Source: CAXMST01 sp963793415 (GTDB lineage Bacteria; Actinomycetota; Thermoleophilia; Solirubrobacterales; 70-9). Taken from it: a stretch of 64,000 bases of DNA. Below the pieces are notes generated by a model, which saw only the letters and a list, made by a program, of their open reading frames with translations, ran no database searches and was not told the DNA's origin. Location of the stretch: positions 1,674,001-1,738,000 of the forward strand of contig CAWCAC010000002.1 in assembly GCA_963793415.1 (NCBI GenBank), written 5' to 3'. The position numbers and the translations under genes are program-made. Numbering within the stretch: position 1 is the stretch's first letter; every line of letters starts with the position of its first letter. Of the stretch, positions 1 through 7,697 are shown in pieces.

Positions 1-1
1 A

Positions 2-124
2 CTGAAGGTGCTGCCGTACACGATCGATGCGGCCGCGGACCTGCGGGCGGCCGAGCAGGCAGGAGTCGACGGCGTCATCACTAACGACCCGCGCCTGGCG
101 ACGCAGATCCACAAGGGCGGCTGA
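2..124 (+). CDS. Glycerophosphodiester phosphodiesterase, C-terminal fragment
   Basis: Only the last 40 codons lie in the window; the gene starts upstream of position 1. The visible tail has the motif GVDGVITNDPRLA, typical of the last beta-strand of the glycerophosphodiester phosphodiesterase (GDPD) TIM barrel, where Thr-Asn-Asp-Pro follows a final alpha/beta unit. Enzymes of this family hydrolyse glycerophosphodiesters to glycerol 3-phosphate and an alcohol. The preceding piece, YTIDAAADLRAAEQAG, fits the usual 'V-T-V-N' plus amphipathic helix that comes before this strand. The catalytic His and Glu residues are outside the window, so activity cannot be judged. moaA follows in the same direction after 42 bp. 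Confidence 0.7.
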   Translation: MKVLPYTIDAAADLRAAEQAGVDGVITNDPRLATQIHKGG

Positions 125-166
125 GGGGGCCTGGGGGCCGGGGGCTGCGCCCTCTACCCTGAACGG

Positions 167-1171
167 GTGCCCGCGGCAGAGTCCGAGCCCCTCGTCGACG
201 CCCATGGCCGCCTGATCGGCGATCTGCGCGTCTCCGTCACCGACCGCTGCAACTTCCGCTGCCAGTACTGCATGCCGGCCGACGGCCTGCCCTGGCTCGA
301 GCGTGACGAGATCCTCACCTTCGAGGAGATCGAGCGGCTCGTGCGGTTGTTCGCGAGCTTCGGTGTCGGCGACGTGCGGCTGACGGGCGGCGAGCCGCTC
401 GTGCGCCGCGACTTCCCGCGCCTGGTCTCGATGCTGTCCGCGATCGAGGGGGTCGACGATCTCTCGCTGACCACGAACGCCTACCTGCTCGAACGCGACG
501 CGGCCGCCCTGGTCGACGCCGGCATCGGCCGGGTCAACGTCTCGATCGATTCGCTCGCCCGCGACCGCTTCTTCCAGATCACCCGGCGTGACGCGCTGCC
601 GCAGGTGCTGCGCGGTCTCGAGGCGATTGCGGCCTACCCGGAGGTCCGGCCGGTCAAGGTCAACGCGGTCGCGATCCGCGACTTCACCGAGGACGAGGTT
701 CTCTCCTTCGCCGAGCTCGCCCGGACCACCGACTACCAGGTGCGCTTCATCGAGTTCATGCCGCTCGACGCCGACCGTGCCTGGGAGCCCGACTCGGTCC
801 TGACCGGCGCCGAGATCCGGGCGCTGATCGAGGCCCGCTACCCGATGGTCGAGCGCGAGCGCGAGCCCTCGGCGACCGCGCGCGTCTTCGGTTTCGCCGA
901 CGGGGCGGGGGAGATCGGCTTCATCAACCCGGTCTCGGAGCCGTTCTGCGCCGACTGCAACCGGGTCCGGCTGACCGCCGAGGGCAAGCTCCGCACCTGC
1001 CTGTTCTCGATCCACGAGACCGACCTGCGCGAGCCGATGCGGGCCGGGGCCGAGGACGACGAGCTCGAGCGGATCGTCCGCGAGGCGGTCTGGCGCAAGG
1101 AGCTCAAGCACCACGTCGGCGAGCCCGGCTTCAGGGCACCGCCCCGGTCGATGAGTGCGATAGGCGGCTGA
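167..1171 (+). CDS. moaA: GTP 3',8-cyclase MoaA (molybdenum cofactor biosynthesis, radical SAM)
   Basis: MoaA converts GTP to 3',8-cyclo-7,8-dihydro-GTP, the first committed step of molybdopterin synthesis; MoaC then acts on the product. At 334 aa it is of normal family length. The N-terminal radical-SAM cluster motif is CNFRCQYC (Cys28, Cys32, Cys35), followed by a GGEPL motif near residue 75. A second, C-terminal [4Fe-4S] site is visible as FCADCNRVRLTAEGKLRTC, about residues 260-278. The protein ends in Gly-Gly after a short basic tail, as expected for the MoaA C-terminus that enters the active site. The start is GTG at 167, just before the conserved N-terminal beta-strand. moaC, moaD-moaE and mog are about 44 kb away in a separate block. 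Confidence 0.95.
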   Translation: MPAAESEPLVDAHGRLIGDLRVSVTDRCNFRCQYCMPADGLPWLERDEILTFEEIERLVRLFASFGVGDVRLTGGEPLVRRDFPRLVSMLSAIEGVDDLSLTTNAYLLERDAAALVDAGIGRVNVSIDSLARDRFFQITRRDALPQVLRGLEAIAAYPEVRPVKVNAVAIRDFTEDEVLSFAELARTTDYQVRFIEFMPLDADRAWEPDSVLTGAEIRALIEARYPMVEREREPSATARVFGFADGAGEIGFINPVSEPFCADCNRVRLTAEGKLRTCLFSIHETDLREPMRAGAEDDELERIVREAVWRKELKHHVGEPGFRAPPRSMSAIGG

Positions 1172-1178
1172 CGGCGTC

Positions 1179-1268
1179 CTCTGACGCGGCGCCTGAGCGC
1201 ACCCGCACCGGGCTCATGTAGCTCCGCTACACCGCGCCCGTTGCGTGCACGCTCATGCTTGGTCAGAG
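1179..1268 (+). promoter_or_regulatory. Nested inverted-repeat element between moaA and the Mo regulator (candidate structured RNA)
   Basis: Between moaA and the regulator gene the DNA can fold into nested stems. CTCTGAC (1179-1185) pairs with GTCAGAG (1262-1268), TGAGCG (1194-1199) pairs with CGCTCA (1250-1255), and GGGC near 1210-1213 can pair with GCCC near 1236-1239. The apex is a perfect TGTAGC-TCC-GCTACA hairpin (1217-1231). No T-run follows, so a simple intrinsic terminator is a poor fit. The position upstream of a Mo-uptake operon suggests a leader RNA or a long hairpin. I do not recognise the conserved core of the known molybdenum-cofactor riboswitch, so function is open. Confidence 0.45.
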
Positions 1269-1334
1269 AACGCCTCGGCTCCTGCTGTCTGCCTATGCAA
1301 TGCTTAGGCAATCGCGGAGACCAACGACAGCGAT

Positions 1335-1709
1335 CTGAGCCTCGGGGAGGCGGCCAAGCAGCTTGGCGTCAGCGTCGACACGTTGCGGCGGTGGGACTCG
1401 GCCGGGAAGGTGAAGACGACTCGGGACGCCTCCAACCGGCGCCGGGTTCCGGTCGCTGAGGTCGAGCGGCTGCGGCCCTCGCCCGGACGGCATGTCACCG
1501 GCACCGGTGCCTCGCCGCGCAACCGCTTTTCGGGGACCGTCACCTCGGTCGAGGTCGACGGTGTCATGGCCCTGGTCGAGATCGAGGCCGGGCCGCACCG
1601 GATCACGGCCGCGATCACCAGGGACTCGGTCGAGGAGCTCGGCCTCACCGAGGGCGTCGAGGCCACCGCCTTCGTCAAGGCGACCTCGGTGATGGTCGAG
1701 CGGGCGTGA
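1335..1709 (+). CDS. MerR-type HTH / Mop-domain molybdate-responsive regulator
   Basis: The reading frame is open from 1308 to the stop at 1709. It encodes a MerR-like helix-turn-helix (LSLGEAAKQLGVSVDTLRRW), then a short basic wing (SNRRRVP), and then a Mop/TOBE molybdate-binding domain with the pattern NRFSGTVTSVEVDGV and a final VKATSVMVERA. By family logic it binds molybdate and controls the adjacent modABC genes, a small substitute for ModE. No ATG, GTG or TTG lies upstream of the HTH: the first is TTG at 1383, inside the recognition helix. The start given is CTG at 1335; ATC at 1311 is an alternative. The stop overlaps the GTG start of modA, which implies translational coupling. Confidence 0.75.
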   Translation: MSLGEAAKQLGVSVDTLRRWDSAGKVKTTRDASNRRRVPVAEVERLRPSPGRHVTGTGASPRNRFSGTVTSVEVDGVMALVEIEAGPHRITAAITRDSVEELGLTEGVEATAFVKATSVMVERA

Positions 1710-2497
1710 GCCGCTTCGGCTCCACCGTTGCACTCGCCGCCTGCGCCCTCATCCTCACCTCCTGCGGCGATGGCGACTCCGCCTCGACGGCCGCCGGCTC
1801 AGGTGCCAAACCGGAGATCGTCGTCTTCGCCGCCTCCTCGCTGCAGCCCGCCTTCGAGGCATACGCGAAGCAGTTCCCCGCAGCGGACATCGCCTACTCG
1901 TTCGCGGGCTCGGACACGCTCGCGGCGCAGATGCGACAGGGTCTCGAGCCCGACGTCTTCGCGGCCGCCAACACGACGTATCCGGAGCAGCTCCACGCCG
2001 AGGGGCTGCTGGAGCAGCCGGTCGTCTTCGCGGCGAACGAGCTGGTGCTCGCGGTGCCCATCGGCTCGGAGATCGAGTCCGTCGACGACGCCGCCGAGCC
2101 CGGCCTCAGCGTCGCGATCGGCGCCGAGGGCGTCCCGGTCGGCGATTACACGCGAGACGTTCTCGGCGCGCTGCCCGACGGTGAGGGCGAGGAGATCCTC
2201 GCCAACGTCGCCTCCGAGGAGCCCGACGTGGCTGGGATCGTCGGCAAGCTCACGCAGGGTGCCGTCGACGCCGGCTTCGTCTACCGCAGCGACGTCGCCG
2301 CTGCCGGTGGCGATCTCGACGCGATCGCGCTGTCGAGGGATGTCTCGCCCGATGTCGCCTACGGAGCCGGCGTCGGGGGTGGTGCCGCCGAGCCCGGGCT
2401 CGCGCAGCAGTTCCTCGACGGGCTGCTCGTGGGGGCCGGGGCGGAAGCACTCGCGGACAACGAGTTCGGCCCGCCCCGACGCGGCGGAACGGGCTGA
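1706..2497 (+). CDS. modA: Molybdate ABC transporter substrate-binding lipoprotein ModA
   Basis: ModA is the extracytoplasmic molybdate/tungstate receptor of the ModABC importer. The 263-aa product has a short signal peptide ending in the lipobox LTSC, with Cys20 as the predicted lipidated residue. It continues with IVVFAASSLQPAFE, the classical ModA N-terminal motif whose Ser residues bind the oxyanion. The second lobe contains GVPVGDYTRDV and the late motif DAGFVYRSDV, both typical of this family. The GTG start overlaps the stop of the regulator gene by four bases, and modB follows after three bases. The gene set modA-modB-modC in this order supports the name strongly. Confidence 0.92.
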   Translation: MSRFGSTVALAACALILTSCGDGDSASTAAGSGAKPEIVVFAASSLQPAFEAYAKQFPAADIAYSFAGSDTLAAQMRQGLEPDVFAAANTTYPEQLHAEGLLEQPVVFAANELVLAVPIGSEIESVDDAAEPGLSVAIGAEGVPVGDYTRDVLGALPDGEGEEILANVASEEPDVAGIVGKLTQGAVDAGFVYRSDVAAAGGDLDAIALSRDVSPDVAYGAGVGGGAAEPGLAQQFLDGLLVGAGAEALADNEFGPPRRGGTG

Positions 2498-2500
2498 GGC

Positions 2501-3373
2501 ATGACGGCGGTCCCGGCGGCCGGCGGTGCGATGGACGCGGACGGCCGGCGCCCCTCCGCCTTTCGTCTCGCGAGCGCAGTCGCGCTCGTCCTCGTCCTCG
2601 TCTTCCTCGCCGTGCCGCTCGTCTCGATCTTCGTCGAGGCCGGGCCCGGTGAGCTCTGGAACGCGCTCGGCTCCGACGCCGCACTCGACGCACTCCGGCT
2701 CAGCCTCGAGACGACGCTGATCGCGCTCGTCGTGATCCTCACGGTCGGCACCCCGGCCGCCTACCTGATCGCGCGCGGGCAGTTTCGTGGCCGGGCCGCG
2801 ACGATCACGCTGATCGAGCTGCCGCTGGTGCTGCCCCCGGCCGCGGCGGGAATCGCACTGCTCGCAGCCTTCGGCCCCAACGGCCTGCTCGGCGGTGCGC
2901 TCGAGGACCTCGGGATCGGGCTCGTGCTGCAGACGGCGGGCGTCGTCGTCGCGCTCGTCTTCGTCGCGGCCCCGTTCTTCCTACGCCAGGCGATCGCAGC
3001 CTTCGAGTCGGTCGACGACGACCTGATCGATGCCTCGCGCACGCTCGGCGCGGGTGAGGCGCGCACTTTCGCCCGCGTCTCGATCCCGGCCGCCGGCGCC
3101 GGCCTTGTCTCCGGCGCGGCGCTCGCCTGGGGTCGGGCGCTGGGTGAGTTCGGGGCGACGCTGATGTTCGCCGGCTCACTTCAGGGCCGTACGCAGACGG
3201 CGCCACTGGCGATCTACGGCTTGTTGGGGCGTGACTTCGACGCCTCGCTGGCGCTCTCGGCGGTGCTCGTCGCGCTCTCGGCCGCGATCCTGCTGTCGGT
3301 CAAGCTGATCGGCCCCGCCCGGCTCCGCGCCGGGACCGGGGCGGGAGCGGGGAGGCCCGATGCTGTCGTTTGA
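2501..3373 (+). CDS. modB: Molybdate ABC transporter permease ModB
   Basis: This 290-aa integral membrane protein is the channel subunit of the molybdate importer. It has about six hydrophobic segments, the first around residues 24-45. It carries the permease coupling (EAA-type) loop near residues 175-215: ASRTLGAGEARTF, then a segment ending GRALGEFGATLMFAG. The GEFGATLMFAG motif is diagnostic for the ModB/CysT class of permeases. The gene starts with ATG three bases after modA and overlaps the start of modC by 14 bases. It is therefore the middle gene of a tightly coupled modABC operon. Confidence 0.92.
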   Translation: MTAVPAAGGAMDADGRRPSAFRLASAVALVLVLVFLAVPLVSIFVEAGPGELWNALGSDAALDALRLSLETTLIALVVILTVGTPAAYLIARGQFRGRAATITLIELPLVLPPAAAGIALLAAFGPNGLLGGALEDLGIGLVLQTAGVVVALVFVAAPFFLRQAIAAFESVDDDLIDASRTLGAGEARTFARVSIPAAGAGLVSGAALAWGRALGEFGATLMFAGSLQGRTQTAPLAIYGLLGRDFDASLALSAVLVALSAAILLSVKLIGPARLRAGTGAGAGRPDAVV

Positions 3374-4424
3374 GCTCGCCAACGCGGGCCCGCGGCTGCA
3401 GCTCGGCGCAGAGCTCGGCGGATCGGGTGCGCTCGCGGTCATGGGTCCGTCCGGGGCCGGAAAGAGCTCGCTGTTGCGAGCGCTCGCCGGTCTTCTGCGG
3501 CCCGAGCGAGGGCGGATCTCGCTCGACGGTGAGACCTGGCTCGACACCGACGCCGGAGCCGACCTCGCGCCCGAGCGCCGCGGTGTCGGCTTCGTCTTCC
3601 AGAGTTACGCGCTGTTCCCACAGATGAGCGCGATCGACAACGTCGGCTACGGGATCCGCGGTGGCAGGCGCAAGCGCGACCGGCGCGGCCGAGCGATGGA
3701 GCTGCTCGACCGCCTCGGCGTCGGTGACCGGGCCGCGGCGCGGCCGGCGCAGCTCTCGGGCGGCGAGCGCCAGCGCGTCGCCCTGGCCCGGGCACTGGCG
3801 CGCGAGCCGCGCCTGCTGCTGCTCGACGAGCCGCTCTCGGCGCTCGACCCGCGGACGCGGGCGTCGGCCGCAGGGGAGCTCGCAACGGTCCTGGCGGAGA
3901 CTCCGGTGCCGGCCGTGATCGTCACCCACTCGTTCTCGGAGGCGGCGATCCTCGGCGACGAGATCGCCGTGCTCGACGAGGGCCGGATCGTCCAGCGAGG
4001 GACGGCGGCCGAGCTCGCGGCGCGGCCGGCCACCGGCCTCGTCGGCGATCTCGCCGGCGCGACCGTTCTCGAGGGCCGGGTCGCCGGCGTCCGCGACGGC
4101 CTGACCGTGATCGACGTCGGCGGCACCGCATCGCTGCTCGCAACCGACGAGGGCGAGGGGCCGGTCTCGGTCAGCATCTTTCCGTGGGAGATCACGCTCG
4201 CCCGCGAGGCGCCCGGGGCTGAGTCGGCGATGAACCATCTCGGCGGCGAGATCGCCTCGGTGACTGAGTTCGGCAACCGCGCCCGGGTGATGCTGATGAC
4301 GCCGCAGCCGCTCGTCGCCGAGGTCACGGCGGCCTCGGTCGAGCGCCTCGGTCTGCGACCGGGCGGCCGCGCGACGGCGACCTGGAAGGCGACCGCGACG
4401 CGTCTCTCGGCGCGGCCGGGCTGA
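3360..4424 (+). CDS. modC: Molybdate ABC transporter ATP-binding protein ModC
   Basis: ModC powers molybdate import. The 354-aa protein has an N-terminal ABC ATPase domain: Walker A GPSGAGKSS (residues 29-37), a Q-loop in VGFVFQSYALFP, the signature LSGGERQRVALARAL (about 131-145), Walker B LLLLDEPLSALD and the switch histidine in VIVTHS. A C-terminal region of about 120 residues carries TOBE/Mop-like segments (EGRVAGVRDGLTVIDVGG and later MNHLGGEIASVTEFGN), the molybdate-sensing regulatory domain typical of ModC. Its ATG lies inside modB. The operon appears to end here or to run on into the small DUF6457 gene 84 bp downstream. Confidence 0.92.
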   Translation: MLSFELANAGPRLQLGAELGGSGALAVMGPSGAGKSSLLRALAGLLRPERGRISLDGETWLDTDAGADLAPERRGVGFVFQSYALFPQMSAIDNVGYGIRGGRRKRDRRGRAMELLDRLGVGDRAAARPAQLSGGERQRVALARALAREPRLLLLDEPLSALDPRTRASAAGELATVLAETPVPAVIVTHSFSEAAILGDEIAVLDEGRIVQRGTAAELAARPATGLVGDLAGATVLEGRVAGVRDGLTVIDVGGTASLLATDEGEGPVSVSIFPWEITLAREAPGAESAMNHLGGEIASVTEFGNRARVMLMTPQPLVAEVTAASVERLGLRPGGRATATWKATATRLSARPG

Positions 4425-4508
4425 CCGTCCGCACATTCGGGGAGAGTTCCGGAAGATGGGCGGAGCGTGTCCGGCTGAGCGTCCCGCGGCCGGGGTAGGG
4501 TCTGGCGC

Positions 4509-4718
4509 ATGGAACCCGAGAAGTGGATCGCCGCCTTCGCGGCCGAGGCTGGAGCCGACGTACCGACGCCGGAGCAGATCGAGAAGATGCTGAAGCTGGC
4601 TTCGATCGCGGCGCACAGCTCCGAACGGATCGCGGCACCGGTCGCCTGCTGGGTCGCCGGCAGCGCCGGGCTCGATCTCGACGAGGCACGGGAGCTCGCC
4701 GAGCGGATCGGCGAGTAG
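4509..4718 (+). CDS. Small DUF6457-type protein
   Basis: This 69-aa acidic-to-neutral helical protein contains WIAAFAAEAGADVPTPEQIE, then KMLKLASIAAHSSERIAAPVAC and a final helix. The pattern (short helix, Pro-rich turn, 'iLdLAr.aAH.veR..APv..ylaG') matches the actinobacterial DUF6457 family as I know it. That family is often found beside, or fused to, molybdenum-cofactor nucleotidyltransferases. Here it follows modABC, which suggests a Mo-related role, but no reaction is known. The ATG at 4509 gives the family-typical short N-terminus. The family name is from memory and not certain; that the frame is coding is well supported by the conserved helical pattern. Confidence 0.65.
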   Translation: MEPEKWIAAFAAEAGADVPTPEQIEKMLKLASIAAHSSERIAAPVACWVAGSAGLDLDEARELAERIGE

Positions 4719-4737
4719 GGTCGGGGGCGCGGCGACG

Positions 4738-5412
4738 GTGACGACCTCGCCGCAGCTCGCGCCGATCGAGGTCCGGATCCTCGTCCTGCTCACTTTCACC
4801 GCCGGGATCTACGACGCGACGACGTTCCTGGCGCTCGACCGCGTCTTCGTCGCGATCGTGACCGGCAACATCATCCTGATCGGCGTCTCGCTGGCCTCCT
4901 CGGAGATGACCTTGGCGGGCCCGATCATCGCCCTGATCGCCTTCGTCGTCGGCGCCGCGATCACGGGCCGGCTCGACTCGGCCGGTGCCGACCGCTGGTT
5001 GCTGTTGCGGCGCACGGTGGTCGTCGAGTCGGTCATGCTCGTACCGGCGATTGCGCTTGCGATCTCCTACGACGGCGAGGAGATCCGGCGCCTTTTGATC
5101 CTCGCTCTGCTCGCGGCCGCGATGGGCTGCCGCAACGCGACGATCCGTCAGGTCGGGGTGCCGGAGCTGCAGACGACCGTGCAGACGATGACGCTCGCCA
5201 CACTCGCCTCAGAGGAGGCGCGGGGTGCCGGGATGCGAGTTGAGGACAAGTGGCGGCTGGCCGGCATCGCCGCGCTCGTCGCGGGGGCGGTGATCGGCGG
5301 CTTCCTCGCCGTCGAGACATCGCTGGCCTTCGTGCTCGCGCTGTTGTTCGCGATCCACCTCGGCGCCGCCCTGCTGCTCGCCCGCCGGCGCCCCGCGGGT
5401 GCCGCGGTTTGA
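4738..5412 (+). CDS. DUF1275 (YoaK-type) membrane protein
   Basis: The 224-aa product has about six hydrophobic segments. The N-terminal motif LLTFTAGIYDATTFLALDRVFVA, followed by TGNIILIG, is the signature of the DUF1275/YoaK family, in which Gly-Asp/Tyr-Asp and 'TGN' are conserved. The middle contains AAAMGCRNATIRQVGVPELQT, matching the conserved 'G.qna..r..g......T' family segment. Function is unproven; the family has been proposed to move small molecules across the inner membrane. The start is GTG at 4738, 19 bases after the preceding stop. It lies between Mo transport genes and a molybdoenzyme, but nothing in the sequence ties it to molybdenum. Confidence 0.8.
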   Translation: MTTSPQLAPIEVRILVLLTFTAGIYDATTFLALDRVFVAIVTGNIILIGVSLASSEMTLAGPIIALIAFVVGAAITGRLDSAGADRWLLLRRTVVVESVMLVPAIALAISYDGEEIRRLLILALLAAAMGCRNATIRQVGVPELQTTVQTMTLATLASEEARGAGMRVEDKWRLAGIAALVAGAVIGGFLAVETSLAFVLALLFAIHLGAALLLARRRPAGAAV

Positions 5413-5496
5413 CGGCGCCTCGAGCGATCGGGCAGAATCGGCGTCCGGGGAAGGTTCGAACCGAACACGAGGCGCGCCGCGCGGAGGAGGGCCGGA

Positions 5497-7692
5497 ATGG
5501 CCACCGAGGAGAGAGTCACCTACTGCCGGATCTGCGAACCGCTCTGCGGGATGGTGGCAACGGTCACCGACGGTGAGGTGACGAAGCTCCGACCCGACCC
5601 CGAACATCCCCTCTCGAAGGGCTTCGCCTGCCCAAAGGGGATCGCGATGACCGAGATCCAGAATGACCCCGACCGGGTCACCCATCCGCTGCGGCGCAAG
5701 CCCGACGGCAGCTTCGAGCGGGTCAGCTGGAAGCTCGCCCTGGACGAGATCGGCGAGCGCCTGGGTCGGATCAAGGAGGCCCACGGCGGCGGCTCGATCG
5801 GCTGGTACATGGGCAACCCCGGCGCCTTCAGTTACTCGCACCCGCTCTGGGTCAAGGGCTTCATCGACGGCCTCGGCTCCCAGCACTACTACACGGCCTC
5901 GAGCCAGGACGTCTCCAATCGCTTCGCCGCCTCTTCGCTGCTGTACGGCTCCCCGTTCGTGCTGCCGATCCCGGACCTGGCCCGCTGCGAGATGCTGTTC
6001 ATGCTCGGCGCCAATCCGCTCGTCAGTCACGGCAGCGTGATGAGCGCGCCGCGCGTCAAGGACCAGCTGCACGCGATCACCAAGCGCGGCGGTCGCGTGA
6101 TCGTCGTCGATCCGCGCCGGACCGAGACCGCGCGCGAGTTCGAGCACATCGCCGTCAACCCCGACTCCGACGCGTGGCTGCTGCTGTCGCTGCTCAACGT
6201 GATCTTCGAGGAGTCGCTGCAGGACACCGGCACGCTGCCCTTCGAGACGCGCGGTTTCGAACGCCTACGGGAGATGGCAGCCGGATTCGCTCCGGAGGAG
6301 ACGGAGGCCCGGACCGGCGTCCCCGCCGCCGACGTCCGCGCGATCGCCCGCGACATCGCCGCCAGCGACGCCTGCGCGATCTACGGCCGCACCGGATCGT
6401 GTCTCGGTCGCAGCGGCACGCTCGTCTCCTTCCTGCTCGACGCGCTGGCGCTCGTCACCGGCAACCTCGACAGCGAGGGCGGCTCGCTGTTCGGCGATCC
6501 CGCGATCCCGTTCGACCGCGTCGCCGAGCTGATCGGCGCCGGCAGCTACGGCAAGGTGCGCTCGCGCGTCGGTGGCTTCCCCGAGGTGCTCGGGGCGCTG
6601 CCGGCGTCGCTGATGGCGAAGGAGATCACCTCCCCGGGCGAAGGCCAGATGAAGGCCCTGTTCGTCTCGTCCGGAAACCCCGTGCTCAGCGTCCCCAATG
6701 GCCCCGAGCTCGAGGAGGCGATGGAAGAGCTCGAGCTCTGCGTCGCGATCGACCTCTACGTGACCGAGACGACCAAGCACGCAGACTTCGTCCTACCGGC
6801 GACGACCTTCCTCGAGCGCGAGGACTACCCGCTGCCGTTCCTGTCGCTGTTCACGACGCCGTTCATCCAGATGACCGAGGCGGTCGTCGAGCCCCGCGGC
6901 GAGGCGCGCCAGGAGTGGGAGATCATCGAGGACATCGCGAGCCGTGTCGGCGTCGTCCCGTCCTCGGTCCTCGGCCTGCGGATCCTCGGCAAGACCGGGA
7001 TCAAGATCACGCCGCGGCGGCTGATCGAGACCGGCCTGCGGCTCAGTCCCGTCGGCGACAAGTTCGGGCTCAAGCGCGACGGGCTCAACCCCGCGAAGCT
7101 GCGCGAGAGCGAGCACGGCGTCGTCCTCGCCGACCATTGGGAGACGGGCACGCTGAAGGGGAAGATCCGCAACGATGGCGACCGCGTCCACCTCGACCCG
7201 CCCGAGATCGTCGCCGAGGTTGACCGGCTCGCCTCGATCGCCGGGCCCAGCGACGAGTATCCGCTGCTGCTGATCGGGATGCGCGAGCTGCGCTCCCACA
7301 ACTCCTGGATGCACAACTCCGAGAAGCTGATGCGCGGCGACCGGGTGCACCGGGCCCGGGTCCATCCCGGCGACGCCGAGGCGGTCGGGATCACCGAGGG
7401 CGACGGCGTCCGCATCGCCTCCCCGCACGGTGAGGTCGAGCTCGTTGCGACGCTGACCGACGAGGTCAAGCGCGGCACGATCGCCGCCCCGCACGGCTGG
7501 GGCCACGCGGGCGGCTGGCAGGTTGCGAACGCGGCCGGCGGCGTCAACATCAACGTGCTCGCCTCCTCTGACCCCGCCGACCTCGAGCCGCTCGCCGGCA
7601 TGGCCCACCTGAACGGGATCCCCGTCCGGATCGAGCCCGTCGGAGCCGCCGCCGAGCCGAGCGGCGACGAGGCGGTCGCGGCCGGCGCCTAG
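5497..7692 (+). CDS. Molybdopterin-dependent oxidoreductase (formate dehydrogenase/nitrate reductase superfamily)
   Basis: This is a 731-aa member of the bis-MGD (DMSO reductase) superfamily. The N-terminal [4Fe-4S] site is Cys10-x2-Cys13-x3-Cys17-x27-Cys45. MGD-binding segments follow: SWKLALDEIGERL, FMLGANPLVSHGS, VIVVDPRRTETAREF and AIYGRTG. The C-terminal dinucleotide-binding domain has LLLIGMRELRSHNSWMHN and HGWGHAGGW. In the position where formate dehydrogenases carry Cys/Sec, the local sequence is TASSQDVSNRF, so the metal ligand may be Ser or Asp and the substrate cannot be named. No signal peptide is visible, so it is probably cytoplasmic. The start is an ATG after a GGAGGAGG ribosome site. 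It is a plausible client of the surrounding Mo genes. Confidence 0.88.
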   Translation: MATEERVTYCRICEPLCGMVATVTDGEVTKLRPDPEHPLSKGFACPKGIAMTEIQNDPDRVTHPLRRKPDGSFERVSWKLALDEIGERLGRIKEAHGGGSIGWYMGNPGAFSYSHPLWVKGFIDGLGSQHYYTASSQDVSNRFAASSLLYGSPFVLPIPDLARCEMLFMLGANPLVSHGSVMSAPRVKDQLHAITKRGGRVIVVDPRRTETAREFEHIAVNPDSDAWLLLSLLNVIFEESLQDTGTLPFETRGFERLREMAAGFAPEETEARTGVPAADVRAIARDIAASDACAIYGRTGSCLGRSGTLVSFLLDALALVTGNLDSEGGSLFGDPAIPFDRVAELIGAGSYGKVRSRVGGFPEVLGALPASLMAKEITSPGEGQMKALFVSSGNPVLSVPNGPELEEAMEELELCVAIDLYVTETTKHADFVLPATTFLEREDYPLPFLSLFTTPFIQMTEAVVEPRGEARQEWEIIEDIASRVGVVPSSVLGLRILGKTGIKITPRRLIETGLRLSPVGDKFGLKRDGLNPAKLRESEHGVVLADHWETGTLKGKIRNDGDRVHLDPPEIVAEVDRLASIAGPSDEYPLLLIGMRELRSHNSWMHNSEKLMRGDRVHRARVHPGDAEAVGITEGDGVRIASPHGEVELVATLTDEVKRGTIAAPHGWGHAGGWQVANAAGGVNINVLASSDPADLEPLAGMAHLNGIPVRIEPVGAAAEPSGDEAVAAGA

Positions 7693-7697
7693 CGCCT

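Noticed and set aside
1179..1268. Known molybdenum-cofactor riboswitch
   Set aside because: The location fits, but I cannot match the conserved core by eye; only a generic structured element is reported.
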